Assembly: GCF_000421965.1 (NCBI RefSeq)
Contig: NZ_ATAY01000088.1
Location: 186,001-250,000 of the forward strand
Source: Ruminiclostridium papyrosolvens C7
GTDB lineage: Bacteria; Bacillota; Clostridia; Acetivibrionales; DSM-1351
Length of the DNA: 64,000 bases
Reading direction: 5' to 3'
Position 1 is the stretch's first letter, and each line of letters starts with the position of its first letter. The notes below the pieces were generated by a model, which was given only the letters and a program-made list of their open reading frames with translations, made no database searches and was not told the DNA's origin. Below are positions 7,765 through 17,852 of this stretch, one piece after another. A program made the translations under genes and the position numbers.

Positions 7765-9384
7765 TTATTTTTCCTTATTTTGTTCTACTTTATTTTCTTG
7801 TTCTTTATTTTCTTGTTCTTTATTTTCTTGTTCTTTATTTTCTTGTTCTTTATTCTCTTCTTTTTTATTTTCTTGCTCTTTATTTATTTGGTCCAGCCCC
7901 TTAACTATGGCATCACATAATGCCTCAGCAGTCTTTTGCTGAAAATCCTGATTGTTAAGCCTTTGCAAGTCACCCGGATTGGTCAGGAAGCCGATTTCTG
8001 CCAGACTTGAAGGCATATGTGTATATTTTAGAACAACTAAACCGGGTCTTGAGACAGTTTTTCTATTATATGTATCTAACCTGCTCATAAGTGAATTCTG
8101 GATTAATTGAGCAAATTTTTGGCCTGTAAAAGATTTATCTCCGGCCTTTTCCGGGTAATACAAGGTTTCTGTCCCTTTTGCGGTACTTTTATCGAATGAA
8201 TTATTATGTATACTCAAAAACAGTGTTGCATTTAAAGCATTTGCTATATAAGGTCTGTCGTAGAGACCTACGAATGTATCATCTTGTCTGAGCATAAAGG
8301 TATTAACATTTTTAGCCTTCAATAATTTTTCAAGTTTTAAAGCAATTGCCAGATTTACATCCTTCTCGCGGGTAGTACCTCCTGAAGCACCCGGGTCAAC
8401 ACCGCCATGCCCCGCATCAATAACAACCAGTCTTTCCCCTTCTTTGGCAGGTGTGAGAAGATTTACTTCCGTTTGTTTTAAATCTTCATTATATGAAGTA
8501 TAAAATGTAAACTCCTTTTTTACATTAAAATCAAAATTGGTATCTAATGTTTCCTTATCCTGTGAAATGGCTATGGAATCAACATAATCGTCATCGATTT
8601 TATATGTATTTTCTGCAAGTTTTAATTTTGCTGCTGCAGGTATCGTAATAGTGTATTTTCCGCTTTCCTTATCATAATTTTCGGTAAAATACTTTTTAAT
8701 AGTTGAGCCGGTACTTGTTAACGCAATTCCTTTAAAAGCAAAGTATACCCTGTCTTGATTACTTACATATGTAAGGTAGGAATTTAACACTTGCTTTACA
8801 GGTACTTTTTCGGGTTCGTCAGCCGGCTTATCCTTTATCGGTTCACTTGGCTTTTCAGGTTTAACGTTCTGATTTTCATTTTTAGGAGGAGCGGCTTTTA
8901 CCGTTTTTATATTTATAGATTTGCCCTTACTGTCTACCGCCGCTGAAAGACTTTTTATATTTTTTATAAAGTCAACAGGAATTATAAGCCTGTCATTAAT
9001 TTTTTTCGCTTGAGTTGAAAGCTTATAGATTTTTCCGTCTATCTTAGAATTTACGTCATTATTTTTGAATTGGAGCTTTAATCCATTATATGAAACATCC
9101 ATAAGCTGTGTTTTACTGTTCCATACAACCTTGCCACCCAGCTTTTCAAACACTGCTCTAACCGGCAGCATGGTTGTTTTATTAAAAACAATTCCGGGAA
9201 AGTCGGTTTTTAATTCCTTACCATCTATTGTAATTTTATAAATGGTGCCGGAATATTTTTCATTCTTTCCGTCATAATTCATAGTCAGCGACTGTGCTGC
9301 AAACACAGAAAACTGAGGTATTAATACCAAAAAACATCCCAAAATACATGCCAGCATTTTTTTTAAATTCGTTTTTTTCTTCAT
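7765..9384 (-). CDS. N-acetylmuramoyl-L-alanine amidase with copper-amine-oxidase-type N-terminal domain
   Basis: A secreted peptidoglycan amidase of 539 residues. A signal peptide (1-29) is followed by a stalk domain of the copper amine oxidase N-terminal type (about 35-160, LPVRAVFEKLGGKVVWN), a Pro/Lys/Glu linker (165-195), an AMIN-like beta domain (about 200-310) and Amidase_3 (about 320-500). The zinc and catalytic residues are present: DAGHGG, the Glu of TREKDVNL, SIHNNS and AEIGFLTN. The C-terminus ends in a short repetitive Asn-Lys-Glu-Gln tail. The gene lies between queH and gerM. Confidence 0.9.
   Translation of the reverse strand: MKKKTNLKKMLACILGCFLVLIPQFSVFAAQSLTMNYDGKNEKYSGTIYKITIDGKELKTDFPGIVFNKTTMLPVRAVFEKLGGKVVWNSKTQLMDVSYNGLKLQFKNNDVNSKIDGKIYKLSTQAKKINDRLIIPVDFIKNIKSLSAAVDSKGKSINIKTVKAAPPKNENQNVKPEKPSEPIKDKPADEPEKVPVKQVLNSYLTYVSNQDRVYFAFKGIALTSTGSTIKKYFTENYDKESGKYTITIPAAAKLKLAENTYKIDDDYVDSIAISQDKETLDTNFDFNVKKEFTFYTSYNEDLKQTEVNLLTPAKEGERLVVIDAGHGGVDPGASGGTTREKDVNLAIALKLEKLLKAKNVNTFMLRQDDTFVGLYDRPYIANALNATLFLSIHNNSFDKSTAKGTETLYYPEKAGDKSFTGQKFAQLIQNSLMSRLDTYNRKTVSRPGLVVLKYTHMPSSLAEIGFLTNPGDLQRLNNQDFQQKTAEALCDAIVKGLDQINKEQENKKEENKEQENKEQENKEQENKEQENKVEQNKEK
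7789..7878. repeat. 15-bp tandem repeat within the amidase gene
   Basis: Four exact copies of TTTATTTTCTTGTTC (7789-7848), a degenerate stretch and one further near copy encode the repeated NKEQE tail of the amidase. The 15-bp unit keeps the frame, so copy-number changes would alter only tail length. Confidence 0.9.
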
Positions 9385-9539
9385 TTGTCTTCTGTCACCT
9401 CATAGTTTACCATTATTTTGTTTACTACTATTATATCTTTGTTTTGACAATAAAGGGTAAAAAATAAGACATTTTAAAACAAATGTAACCTTAATGTAAA
9501 AATTATGGCAGAATAATGGGTTAAATTACCCTGGGATTA

Positions 9540-10052
9540 TTAAATAGGAAGGGATAGAATACATCCGCAGTATTTTTGACGATACAGTTCCATCTCCCTT
9601 GCCATCTGTTGTCCCTGTCTGAACCCGGGTCTGAAATCCCTGTATAAAAATGTAGTTCCGTATTGAGTTGCATATTTCTCCCCAAGTTCTTTTATTAAAT
9701 CATGTTTCTGGTACGGACTCACAAGCAGTGTTGTTGAAAATGCATCACAGCCCTTCTGGACAGCGATTTTTGCCGAATTTTCCAGTCTTACACTGTAGCA
9801 GTGAAGACACCGGGCATCACCCATATCCTTCATGCCTTCCCATTCAGTCTGTCTGAAGTCATCATCATATAATACTGTAATGTTTTTAATTTTGCTGAAC
9901 TTTTCAACATTTTCCCTGCGTCTTGTATGTTCTTCAATAGGATGTATATTGGGGTTGTAAAAATACCCCTGTATATCAATACCCTCCTTCATGAGTTCCT
10001 GTACAGGATACGTGGAACATGGCCCACAGCACATGTGCAATAGTACTTTCAT
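9540..10052 (-). CDS. queH: Epoxyqueuosine reductase QueH
   Basis: Catalyses the last step of tRNA queuosine synthesis in organisms that use QueH. The 170-residue sequence begins MKVLLHMCCGPCSTYPV and has YFYNPNIHP, ARCLHCYSVRLE and a C-terminal YCGCILS, giving the two CC/CxxC cysteine sets that bind the metal centres. It follows ruvB at a 40-bp distance in the same direction. A QueG-like protein is also present at 28247. Confidence 0.9.
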   Translation of the reverse strand: MKVLLHMCCGPCSTYPVQELMKEGIDIQGYFYNPNIHPIEEHTRRRENVEKFSKIKNITVLYDDDFRQTEWEGMKDMGDARCLHCYSVRLENSAKIAVQKGCDAFSTTLLVSPYQKHDLIKELGEKYATQYGTTFLYRDFRPGFRQGQQMAREMELYRQKYCGCILSLPI

Positions 10053-10092
10053 TATGTTATCACTCTTTCTATATTATATACTCCAGCCTTGC

Positions 10093-11100
10093 TTAACCGT
10101 CATACTCCAATCCGAAATGTGCGTAAGCATTTTTTGTTGCCATTCTTCCCCTTGGAGTTTTATTTATAAATCCTAATTGTATAAGATATGGTTCGTAGAC
10201 ATCCTCAATAGTACCCGATTCTTCTCCTATTGAGGCTGCCAGTGTATCCAGTCCTACCGGCCCGCCACCGAACTTGTTAATTATGCTCAGCAGCATGTTT
10301 CTGTCAACACCGTCCAACCCTATCTCATCAACCTCAAGAGCATCAAGGGCATGTTTTGCCAGTTTGAGATCTATAACACCGCTTCCCTTTACCTGCGCAA
10401 AATCACGTACTCTTTTTAACAGTCTGTTTGCAATTCTGGGGGTTCCTCTTGATCTTCTGGCAATCTCATAAGCGCCCTCTTGGTCAAGTCCGATATTAAG
10501 AATCCCTGCTGAACGTATAACAATTTCCTTTAGTTCTTCGGAAGTATACATTTCCAATTTATTTATTACACCAAACCTGTCCCTTAGAGGTGCAGTCAAA
10601 AGACCCGCTCTTGTAGTTGCACCTATTAAGGTAAACTTGGGAAGATCCAGCCTTATTGACCTGGCGCTTGGCCCCTTGCCAATTATAATATCCAGAGCAT
10701 AGTCCTCCATGGCAGGATAAAGGATTTCTTCCACGCTTCTGTTGAGCCTGTGTATTTCATCTATAAACAATACATCGTGAGTACCAAGGTTTGTAAGTAT
10801 AGCAGCCAGGTCACCTGCTTTTTCTATTGCCGGCCCGGATGTAATTCTGAGGTTTACGCCCATCTCCGATGAAATTATGCTTGCAAGAGTTGTCTTGCCA
10901 AGTCCCGGAGGGCCATAAAGCAAAACATGATCCAGCGCCTCTTTCCTTCTTTTTGCTGCCTCTATAAATACTGTCAGGTTATCCTTGGCCTTGGACTGAC
11001 CTATGTACTCGTCAAACCTTTTGGGCCTTAAACTCACCTCATCAAAATCATCAGAACGGGTACCGGCCTCAACAAGCCTCTCATCAGTTAAATCCGTCAT
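10093..11100 (-). CDS. ruvB: Holliday junction branch-migration helicase RuvB
   Basis: The ATPase motor of branch migration. It has [11 protein letters not shown], Walker [12 protein letters not shown], Walker [11 protein letters not shown], sensor LIGATTRAG with the arginine finger region APLRDRFG, and a C-terminal winged helix ending [13 protein letters not shown]. The ATG at 11098-11100 is preceded by GGAGG and gives 335 residues. The upstream ATG would add four residues. It is third in ruvC-ruvA-ruvB. Confidence 0.96.
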   Translation of the reverse strand: MTDLTDERLVEAGTRSDDFDEVSLRPKRFDEYIGQSKAKDNLTVFIEAAKRRKEALDHVLLYGPPGLGKTTLASIISSEMGVNLRITSGPAIEKAGDLAAILTNLGTHDVLFIDEIHRLNRSVEEILYPAMEDYALDIIIGKGPSARSIRLDLPKFTLIGATTRAGLLTAPLRDRFGVINKLEMYTSEELKEIVIRSAGILNIGLDQEGAYEIARRSRGTPRIANRLLKRVRDFAQVKGSGVIDLKLAKHALDALEVDEIGLDGVDRNMLLSIINKFGGGPVGLDTLAASIGEESGTIEDVYEPYLIQLGFINKTPRGRMATKNAYAHFGLEYDG

Positions 11101-11188
11101 ATTAGCCTCCATGAGCCGTTAGCTACGGCTGCCAAAAATAATTGAAACTTCTTCTCTTATCCTCTCCTCGTTCCTTAAATAAGGAAGG

Positions 11189-11794
11189 CTATCTGGAAAG
11201 GGATTTGAGTGACTTCTTTATTAAATCTTCTACACTCATTCCTTCTTCATAAATACCGCTTATAATGCTTGATGCTTCTACAGAGCCGTAGCCCAGAACC
11301 ATCAAAGCACTAACAGCCTCCGACAGGACAGAATCGCCGGGAGCCCAGCTGTTTTCTGGGCCAGCAGCCGGAATAGAAGCTGTAAGCTGTTCCTTTGATA
11401 TTTTGTCCTTTAGCTCAAGGATAATTCGCTGAGCCATTTTCATTCCTATACCTGGGGCTTTTGTCAGTGACTTTGTATCTTGCGAGACAACAGCCAATGC
11501 AAACCTTGATGGCGACAGGGTTGAAATCAGGGATATTGCAGCCTTTGGCCCAACCCCTGAAACCGCCAGAAGCATCTCAAACATAGCCAGCTCTTCCACT
11601 GTACCGAAGCCGTATAGGGCTGCAATATCTTCCCTGACATAATAATGAGTATAAATCTTTACTGGTGTACCGGGCTGTCCCAGATTATTTATTGTAGAAA
11701 GTGCAGTAAATATTCTGTATCCAATTCCTCCCGCTTCTACTATAATACTGTCGTTGTTTTTTACTTCCACCGTTCCTTTTATGTATGCAAACAT
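11189..11794 (-). CDS. ruvA: Holliday junction DNA-binding protein RuvA
   Basis: Binds the four-way junction as a tetramer and loads RuvB. The 201 residues begin MFAYIKGTVEVKNND, with the OB fold up to about residue 63, helix-hairpin-helix motifs LLAVSGVGPKAA and KAPGIGMKMAQRI, and a C-terminal domain III (SEAVSALMVLGYGSVEA) that contacts RuvB. The start follows GGAGAAT. Confidence 0.96.
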   Translation of the reverse strand: MFAYIKGTVEVKNNDSIIVEAGGIGYRIFTALSTINNLGQPGTPVKIYTHYYVREDIAALYGFGTVEELAMFEMLLAVSGVGPKAAISLISTLSPSRFALAVVSQDTKSLTKAPGIGMKMAQRIILELKDKISKEQLTASIPAAGPENSWAPGDSVLSEAVSALMVLGYGSVEASSIISGIYEEGMSVEDLIKKSLKSLSR

Positions 11795-11821
11795 TTTTTA
11801 TTCTCCAAATAATAATAAATT

Positions 11822-12322
11822 CTAAAACCTGCCGTTTCCCAACAATGACCCCATTCTATGAGAATTTCCGTGGCATATAGCCACAGCCAGAGCATCCGCT
11901 ACATCGTCAGGCTTTGGAATTGCCGGAAGATTCAATATAGCCTTTACCATCTGCTGTATCTGTGCCTTTTCCGCCCTGCCGTAGCCAACAACCGATTGCT
12001 TAACCTGCAGAGGCGTATATTCAAATATATCTATTCCGGATTTGGCAGCGGCAAGTACAGCTACCCCTCTGCCATGTCCAACCGTAAGTGCAGTCTTGAT
12101 ATTTTTATTGAAAAACAATTCTTCTATGGATATTGCATCAGGCTTGTACTTATCTATCAATTTTTCAAGTTCATTGTACAGTACCAGGAGCCTGTCTGAA
12201 AATTTCATGGATGCTCCTGTAGTAATTGCACTGTAATCCAAAACCGAAAATTTGTTCCCTTCATATTTTACAACACCATAGCCTGTAATTGCAAATCCAG
12301 GGTCAATCCCCATTATTATCAC
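11822..12322 (-). CDS. ruvC: Holliday junction resolvase RuvC
   Basis: RNase H-fold endonuclease that cuts Holliday junctions. It has [17 protein letters not shown] (first catalytic Asp), [11 protein letters not shown] (Glu) and a C-terminal [15 protein letters not shown] (last acidic pair). I place the start at the GTG at 12320-12322. GGAGGA lies 8 bp upstream and the product then begins (M)IIMGIDPG as in other RuvC proteins, with 166 residues. A longer reading frame to 12391 has no such site. Confidence 0.94.
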   Translation of the reverse strand: MIIMGIDPGFAITGYGVVKYEGNKFSVLDYSAITTGASMKFSDRLLVLYNELEKLIDKYKPDAISIEELFFNKNIKTALTVGHGRGVAVLAAAKSGIDIFEYTPLQVKQSVVGYGRAEKAQIQQMVKAILNLPAIPKPDDVADALAVAICHGNSHRMGSLLGNGRF

Positions 12323-12385
12323 TGTAAGTATCCTCCGCAAAACTAATATTGTTAAATTAAATTTTTGTATAATTATAGATGAGTA

Positions 12386-12414
12386 TTGCATATTTATACA
12401 ATTTGTTGTATAAT
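12386..12414 (+). promoter_or_regulatory. Promoter upstream of argG
   Basis: TTGCAT (12386-12391), 17 bp, TATAAT (12409-12414). Transcription would start near 12421, giving a leader of about 165 nt before argG. The region is divergent from ruvC. Confidence 0.65.
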
Positions 12415-12429
12415 AAACCCAAGCTACAG

Positions 12430-12473
12430 GTCAGCGAAGAAAGCAGTTCCTTGGGACATTTCTTTTTGCTGAC
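12430..12473 (+). other. Hairpin at the 5' end of the argG leader
   Basis: GTCAGCGAAGAAA pairs with TTTCTTTTTGCTGAC around a loop of about 16 nt, within 10 nt of the predicted transcript start. No T tract follows, so it is not a terminator. It could stabilise the mRNA or bind a regulator. A second small hairpin, GCTGGAGAATCAGC, lies just before the ribosome-binding site. No known riboswitch is recognised. Confidence 0.45.
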
Positions 12474-12584
12474 TAATTCAAATCATATATATTTTAGCAT
12501 ACTTTTAATATATTGTTTAAGAGAAATAAATCTGCATTAATATTCGTTTTTATTGCTGGAGAATCAGCGGAAAGGGTGGTTGAA

Positions 12585-13799
12585 ATGAGTAAGGAAAAAG
12601 TTTTATTAGCATATTCAGGTGGACTTGACACCTCAATAATTATTCCATGGCTTAAAGAGAACTACGGTTATGAAGTTATTGCCATGGCCGGAGATGTAGG
12701 ACAGGGCGAAGAGCTTGAACCTTTAAATGAGAAAGCAATCAAAACCGGTGCATCAAAACTTTACATAGAGGATTTACAGGAAGAATTCATAACCGATTTT
12801 ATATATCCTACCTTGAAAGCAGGTGCAATTTACGAAGGCAAGTATCTTCTGGGAACATCTTTTGCAAGACCTATTATAGCAAAGAGAATGGTTGAAATAG
12901 CTATTAAGGAAGGCTGTACGGCTATCTGCCACGGAGCTACCGGTAAGGGTAATGACCAGGTAAGATTCGAGCTTACAGTAAAGGCTTTGGCTCCACACCT
13001 TAAGATAATTGCACCTTGGAGAATTTGGGATATTAAGTCAAGAGAAGATGCTATAGATTATGCTGAAGCAAGAAATATTCCTATACCCGTAACCAAAAAA
13101 GATAACTACAGCATGGACAGGAACCTTTGGCATCTGAGTCATGAAGGCTCTGATTTGGAGGATCCCTGGAATGAACCTCAGTATGATAAACTATTAAAAC
13201 TGATGGTTTCTCCTGAAAAGGCTCCGGACGTACCTACATATGTTGAAATTTATTTTGAAAAAGGTATTCCTAAAAAGGTCAACGGCGTTGAATACAGCCC
13301 GATTGAAATGATGGATGTTCTCAACAAGCTTGCAGGCGAAAATGGTGTAGGTATTGTTGACATGGTTGAGAACAGACTTGTGGGTATGAAGTCAAGAGGT
13401 GTATATGAAACTCCTGCGGGAACAGTTTTATATGCCGCTCACAGAGAGCTTGAACTACTTTGCCTTGATAGAGATACACTCCATTACAAGGATATAATTG
13501 CACAAAGATTTGCAGAACTTGTGTATTTCGGACAGTGGTACACCCCTCTTCGTGAATCCTTGTCAGCTTTTGTTGATAAGACTCAGGAAACTGTTACAGG
13601 AACTGTAAGACTGAAGCTTTACAAAGGTAACTGCATGCCTGCGGGTGCCAAGTCTGAATACTCCCTGTATAATGAAGCAATTGCTACCTTCAGCAAAGAC
13701 GAGGTTTACAATCAGAAGGATGCAGAAGGATTTATCAACCTCTTTGGTCTTCCAATGAAGGTTAGGGCTCAAATGCTACAAAACAAGGATATCAAATAG
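12585..13799 (+). CDS. argG: Argininosuccinate synthase
   Basis: Joins citrulline and aspartate with ATP in arginine synthesis. It has the P-loop-like [54 protein letters not shown] and the acidic late motif [12 protein letters not shown]. The start at ATG 12585 ([13 protein letters not shown]) follows GGGTGG and gives 404 residues. The frame is open 24 codons further upstream, but that part is leader. Confidence 0.96.
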   Translation: MSKEKVLLAYSGGLDTSIIIPWLKENYGYEVIAMAGDVGQGEELEPLNEKAIKTGASKLYIEDLQEEFITDFIYPTLKAGAIYEGKYLLGTSFARPIIAKRMVEIAIKEGCTAICHGATGKGNDQVRFELTVKALAPHLKIIAPWRIWDIKSREDAIDYAEARNIPIPVTKKDNYSMDRNLWHLSHEGSDLEDPWNEPQYDKLLKLMVSPEKAPDVPTYVEIYFEKGIPKKVNGVEYSPIEMMDVLNKLAGENGVGIVDMVENRLVGMKSRGVYETPAGTVLYAAHRELELLCLDRDTLHYKDIIAQRFAELVYFGQWYTPLRESLSAFVDKTQETVTGTVRLKLYKGNCMPAGAKSEYSLYNEAIATFSKDEVYNQKDAEGFINLFGLPMKVRAQMLQNKDIK

Positions 13800-13840
13800 A
13801 ATTAAGAGAATTTTGTAATAAAAGAATATTTACATAGAAT

Positions 13841-13900
13841 AAGGCATACCGGTAGACCATAGGTTTTCAAAAGACCTGTTGATTATGCAGGTATGCCCTT
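13841..13900 (+). other. Structured argG-argH intergenic RNA element
   Basis: AAGGCATACC (13841-13850) pairs with GGTATGCCCTT (13890-13900), enclosing an inner hairpin AGGTTTT/AAAAGACCT. The only T-rich follow-up is CTTGTTTAATAT, so this may be a weak terminator, a processing site or an attenuator between argG and argH. Confidence 0.45.
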
Positions 13901-13947
13901 GTTTAATATATTAGATTTTTATCCTACTTTAATTGAGGTGTATAATT

Positions 13948-15327
13948 ATGAAACTTTGGGGCGGTAGATTTGCAAAAGGAACAGACAAATTAGTGGATGA
14001 CTTCAATTCTTCCATACGCTTTGACAGCAGAATGTACAGGCACGATATTCTGGGCAGCATCGCCCACGCAAATATGCTTGGAAAATGCGGTATTATTTCT
14101 GCTGAGGAAAGCAGTATGATTCAAAATACTCTTAAAGATATTTTAAATGATATAGAAGACGGAAAAATTGATTTTGAGATAGATGCTGAAGATATTCATA
14201 TGAATGTTGAAAAAATTCTAATATCAAGGATTGGTGATACCGGAAAGAAGCTCCACACAGGAAGAAGCAGAAATGATCAGGTTGCTTTGGACATCCGAAT
14301 GTATCTGAGAGATGAAATAACTGCAATAAAAGAAATGGTTGCCGTTTTTTTAGGTACTCTTTTAAAAATGTCGGAATCAAATCTTGACACTATTATGCCT
14401 GGTTACACGCACCTGCAAAGAGCTCAGCCAATTACGCTGGCTCATCATATGATGGCTTATTTTGAAATGTTCAAGAGAGATTATCAAAGACTTTGTGACT
14501 GCTATTCCAGAATGAATATCCTCCCTCTTGGCTCGGGTGCTCTTGCAGGAACTACTTATCCTCTGGACAGGTACATGGTTGCACAGGAATTGGGGTTTGA
14601 CGATGTAACTCAAAACAGTCTTGACGGTGTAAGTGACAGAGACTTTGCAATTGAACTTGCTTCCTGCTTATCAATACTTATGATGCACCTAAGCAGATTA
14701 AGCGAAGAGATTATTCTCTGGTCCTCACATGAATTCGCTTTTGTTGAACTTGATGACGCCTACAGCACAGGGTCAAGCATTATGCCTCAGAAGAAAAATC
14801 CTGATGTTGCAGAGCTTGCACGAGGCAAGACAGGCAGGGTATACGGAAGCCTTATGACTTTGCTCACTGTGATGAAATCCCTGCCTCTGGCATACAACAA
14901 GGATATGCAGGAGGACAAGGAAGCAATATTTGATGCTGTAGATACTGTTAAAATGTGTCTGCCTGTTTTTTCAAACATGATTGATACTATGAAAGTCCGT
15001 AAGGCAAATATGTACAAAGCTGCTCAAGGTGGTTTTACAAATGCTACAGATATTGCAGATTATCTGGTAAAAAAAGGCATACCTTTTAGAAGTGCCCATG
15101 AAATAATCGGAAAAATGGTTCTTTATTGTATTGAAAACAACAAGGCTATTGATGATATGACAATGGAAGAGTTCAAGAGTTTTTCAGATAAAATTCAGGA
15201 GGATGTATACACTGAAATAAGTCTGGAAAAATGTGTTTCAGGCAGAAAATTGATTGGAGGCCCTGCACGTGAAACTGAAGAAAAGGCCATCGAAAATGCA
15301 AAATCCTTTATAAGTTCTTTGATTTAG
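13948..15327 (+). CDS. argH: Argininosuccinate lyase
   Basis: Cleaves argininosuccinate to arginine and fumarate, the last step of arginine synthesis. It has [45 protein letters not shown] and the fumarase/lyase signature [16 protein letters not shown]. The ATG at 13948 follows GAGGTG at 7 bp and gives 459 residues. A TTG 15 bp upstream lacks its own site. Confidence 0.96.
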   Translation: MKLWGGRFAKGTDKLVDDFNSSIRFDSRMYRHDILGSIAHANMLGKCGIISAEESSMIQNTLKDILNDIEDGKIDFEIDAEDIHMNVEKILISRIGDTGKKLHTGRSRNDQVALDIRMYLRDEITAIKEMVAVFLGTLLKMSESNLDTIMPGYTHLQRAQPITLAHHMMAYFEMFKRDYQRLCDCYSRMNILPLGSGALAGTTYPLDRYMVAQELGFDDVTQNSLDGVSDRDFAIELASCLSILMMHLSRLSEEIILWSSHEFAFVELDDAYSTGSSIMPQKKNPDVAELARGKTGRVYGSLMTLLTVMKSLPLAYNKDMQEDKEAIFDAVDTVKMCLPVFSNMIDTMKVRKANMYKAAQGGFTNATDIADYLVKKGIPFRSAHEIIGKMVLYCIENNKAIDDMTMEEFKSFSDKIQEDVYTEISLEKCVSGRKLIGGPARETEEKAIENAKSFISSLI

Positions 15328-15341
15328 CCGAAATTTTCTGT

Positions 15342-15405
15342 AAGATATTTGTATGGGTGAGTTACATAAAAAGTTACAATCCCATACAAATATCTTTTTT
15401 AATTT
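15342..15405 (+). terminator. Strong terminator after argH
   Basis: A perfect 16-bp inverted repeat, AAGATATTTGTATGGG (15342-15357) with its complement at 15381-15396, spans a 23-nt loop and is followed by TTTTAATTTTC. Confidence 0.88.
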
Positions 15406-15421
15406 TCTTTTAAGAAATATG

Positions 15422-15604
15422 CTATGCAGGCCTTCTGCTGCCATTAAGTAAGATATTAAGTGATATCCTTTCCGAATTTATGTTTAAATTCATACATGAT
15501 ACACGTATTCCTTTTTTAGATAACTCCGTTTCTATATCACTTTTAATTTTGTCTATTACTTCTACTTCCTTGCGGGCAATTAATTTGCGTTTTTTTCTAA
15601 ACAT
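15422..15604 (-). CDS. Small protein of unknown function (60 aa)
   Basis: No family recognised. A strong GGAGGGG site precedes the ATG. The basic N-terminus (FRKKRKLIARKE) is followed by a predicted amphipathic helix and a short strand segment. It lies 34 bp downstream of the 103-residue gene on the same strand and is probably co-transcribed with it. Confidence 0.6.
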   Translation of the reverse strand: MFRKKRKLIARKEVEVIDKIKSDIETELSKKGIRVSCMNLNINSERISLNILLNGSRRPA

Positions 15605-15638
15605 TTTCCCCTCCGATTTGTCTTTAGTACTATTTCGT

Positions 15639-15950
15639 TTAGTTAACCTTTACCTTCTTTTCCAACGCCTTACCCAAACTAAACCATGAATCCCTTAGCT
15701 TAAACCGCATCTGCTCGTCCAAGGTTCTTTCAATTATGTCATTCAACTCCTTTCTTGCCTTAATATATTCCTTTATATCAAAATCTTCCTTCGCAAGTAT
15801 TTCTTCTATTTGTAAAAGCCATTCCTTTATATACTCACTCCCCAAATATTCAGAAGTAATTTTCTTCTTTATATGAAGCACTACTTGTTTTACAGCTTTT
15901 CTTTTTACGTCTATATCTGTTTGTATCTTCCTTACCTGTTTTTGACCCAT
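15639..15950 (-). CDS. Helical protein of unknown function (103 aa)
   Basis: No family recognised. The sequence is highly charged and predicted almost entirely helical, probably coiled-coil (VLHIKKKITSEYLGSEYIKE, then LLQIEEILAKEDFDIKEYIK). A GGAGTG site precedes the ATG. It forms a two-gene unit with the 60-residue protein downstream. Confidence 0.65.
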   Translation of the reverse strand: MGQKQVRKIQTDIDVKRKAVKQVVLHIKKKITSEYLGSEYIKEWLLQIEEILAKEDFDIKEYIKARKELNDIIERTLDEQMRFKLRDSWFSLGKALEKKVKVN

Positions 15951-16185
15951 TAAATATTCACTCCTTCTCTATTTGATACACCAGCAGATATTATCCATAT
16001 ATTTACATTTATTATACTATATTTGGTATTTTATTGTAAATCTCGCCATAGTTGTTTTAGATACAAATCCTAACGAAATCGGAGGTATTTGCCCTGTTAA
16101 TCGCTTATATAACGAGGGAAATAAAGCAACAAGTATTTATTAAAAGTATGGTTTGGTAAGTCAAATTTTATACCGCTTTCCATGT

Positions 16186-16215
16186 AAAAAGCTGCCGGAC
16201 AGATGTCCGACAGCT
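16186..16215 (-). terminator. Terminator after the polysaccharide deacetylase gene
   Basis: On the minus strand AGCTGTCGGACA and TGTCCGGCAGCT pair across a 2-nt loop and are followed by TTTTTAC. The remaining stretch up to 15950 holds only AT-rich sequence and a 40-codon start-less frame. Confidence 0.85.
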
Positions 16216-16242
16216 CATAAAATAAAAGATATTTAATTTTCT

Positions 16243-17379
16243 TTAGTAGGTAATCAGCTGCTTGCCGTTCAATTTTGCCGTATCTACATTTTGCTTTTTT
16301 GAATCAGGTACTACCACTGTATCCTTATTACCATCGCTAACATACTGTGAACTTCCTTTTCCCATTGCATCCAGCCACCATGCAAGGTCACATTCCACCT
16401 TTTCCTGTCCTGTAGACCTTACCCTTGGTACAGCAAACGGATTGAACTTTGGAGATACGGGTGACGGCGATGGATTTGCACCTACAAGTACTATCGAGGT
16501 ATGTTTGTACTCTGTACCTTGGTAGTTACCCTGAATAACATAGTCCTTCAAGCCCTTTGACGCATTCCCAAATGGCAATGAAAACGCCTTGAACTTGTAT
16601 CCGGGTATGTACTCTTCCATTAATTTCTGATTTCCACCGACTTCCTCAAGCATTTTAGCCGCAGTTTTAACATCCGGCAAAGATACATGTGTCTTTGTAT
16701 GATTTCCTATTTCAAAACCCTTATCAATCAAATATTTTAGTCTATCCTGAACAGTCCCTGCGCCGTTAAAAGTTTCTACGCCTAGATTTACATAAAATGT
16801 ACCTTTAAGTCCGAAGTCAGGATGTTTGCTGTTAAACTCCTCCATAATCCCAACGGCTGATTTTGGATTTGCTTTTAGCTGTCCGTCCTGCTCAACAAGA
16901 TTAAATTGACCCGCTGTTCCGTCATCAAAAGTGAAAACCATGGGTATGCACCCGGCCGGAACGTCAATATTATTGTTTAACATGTCTTCAAGGTTTACAA
17001 GCCTGTAGTTTTTTTGGTATAGTTCATCCAACAAGCTTTCAAATTCTGCAAAAGTTGTTGTATATTCGTTTTTTCCCTTTGGGTATGTTTCAACAAAGTT
17101 ATGAAACATAACAACCATTATTTGTCCTGCTTCGTTGGGCTTAACCTTATTATAATCAATTACTGCCGGTTGGGCTTTTTGGGAGTTATCAGCTTCCTTT
17201 GCAGAGTCACCTTTAGCTTGTGTATCTACGGCTGTCTTTGAAGGAGTAGATGTAACTGCTGAAGTGCTGTTTGTTGATTTTGCATTTTTATTTCCCGAGT
17301 AATATTCATTTACCCCGCATCCTGCGGCAACTGATGAGATAATTGCCAATGCTAATATTGTTGCAATGTACTTTTTCAT
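16243..17379 (-). CDS. Polysaccharide deacetylase (NodB-fold) lipoprotein
   Basis: Probably deacetylates a cell-wall or extracellular polysaccharide at the outer face of the membrane. A signal with lipobox VAAGC is followed by a Ser/Thr/Lys-rich linker (about 25-75) and a carbohydrate esterase 4-like domain. The motifs TFDDG (catalytic Asp and metal Asp) and GNHTKTH (metal His pair) are intact, and SLPFG replaces the usual third motif. The start at the ATG at 17377-17379 follows GGGAG and avoids overlap with the upstream gene, leaving 378 residues. The substrate cannot be told from sequence. Confidence 0.85.
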   Translation of the reverse strand: MKKYIATILALAIISSVAAGCGVNEYYSGNKNAKSTNSTSAVTSTPSKTAVDTQAKGDSAKEADNSQKAQPAVIDYNKVKPNEAGQIMVVMFHNFVETYPKGKNEYTTTFAEFESLLDELYQKNYRLVNLEDMLNNNIDVPAGCIPMVFTFDDGTAGQFNLVEQDGQLKANPKSAVGIMEEFNSKHPDFGLKGTFYVNLGVETFNGAGTVQDRLKYLIDKGFEIGNHTKTHVSLPDVKTAAKMLEEVGGNQKLMEEYIPGYKFKAFSLPFGNASKGLKDYVIQGNYQGTEYKHTSIVLVGANPSPSPVSPKFNPFAVPRVRSTGQEKVECDLAWWLDAMGKGSSQYVSDGNKDTVVVPDSKKQNVDTAKLNGKQLITY

Positions 17380-17410
17380 TTGTTTTCTCCCGTTATTATA
17401 CAGTGGTTGT

Positions 17411-17698
17411 TTAACTTTCATAATCTACCGCAACAGACGATTCCTTAACAAGCTTTATATGCTCGAGAACTTTTAGGTGCGCAGGATGAACCTGATAAGC
17501 CTCCATATCAGCCATTGAATCAAACTTTGTGTAAAGTCCTATATCATATGACCTTTCTGAATGAACAATATCTACCCCAACTTCTATAAATTTTAAACAA
17601 GGTATTTGTCCCTTTAATCCAAGCAATAGGTCTTTTGTTTTTTGAATGGTTTCTTCACTCTTGTCATTTAATTTGAATAAAACAATGTGTGTAAGCAT
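17411..17698 (-). CDS. Dabb (stress-responsive A/B barrel) domain protein
   Basis: A 95-residue dimeric alpha/beta barrel protein of the Dabb family. It starts MLTHIVLFKLND and has the usual VGVDIVHSERSYDIGLYTKF and HPAHLKVLEHI. Biochemical role unknown. It lies upstream of the deacetylase on the same strand. Confidence 0.85.
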   Translation of the reverse strand: MLTHIVLFKLNDKSEETIQKTKDLLLGLKGQIPCLKFIEVGVDIVHSERSYDIGLYTKFDSMADMEAYQVHPAHLKVLEHIKLVKESSVAVDYES

Positions 17699-17852
17699 TT
17701 TTTCGTGATACCTCCATGTATTTATTTTATGTATTTTCCTTAATTTTAACTTTGATAAAGGATATAGTCAAACAAAAATAACAAAGTATTTGTTACATTA
17801 TTTGGTAATTTGTGTTTTAGTGATTTATTATGGTAAATTATTAAAATTTTAC

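Noticed and set aside
7789..7878. Regularly spaced short repeat as a CRISPR-like array
   Set aside because: The units are 15 bp, directly adjacent, without spacers, and encode a repeated protein tail.
12560..12584. T-box-like AGGGTGG before argG
   Set aside because: Only the AGGGTGG part is present; it is the ribosome-binding site, with no ACCGCG, Stem I or antiterminator.
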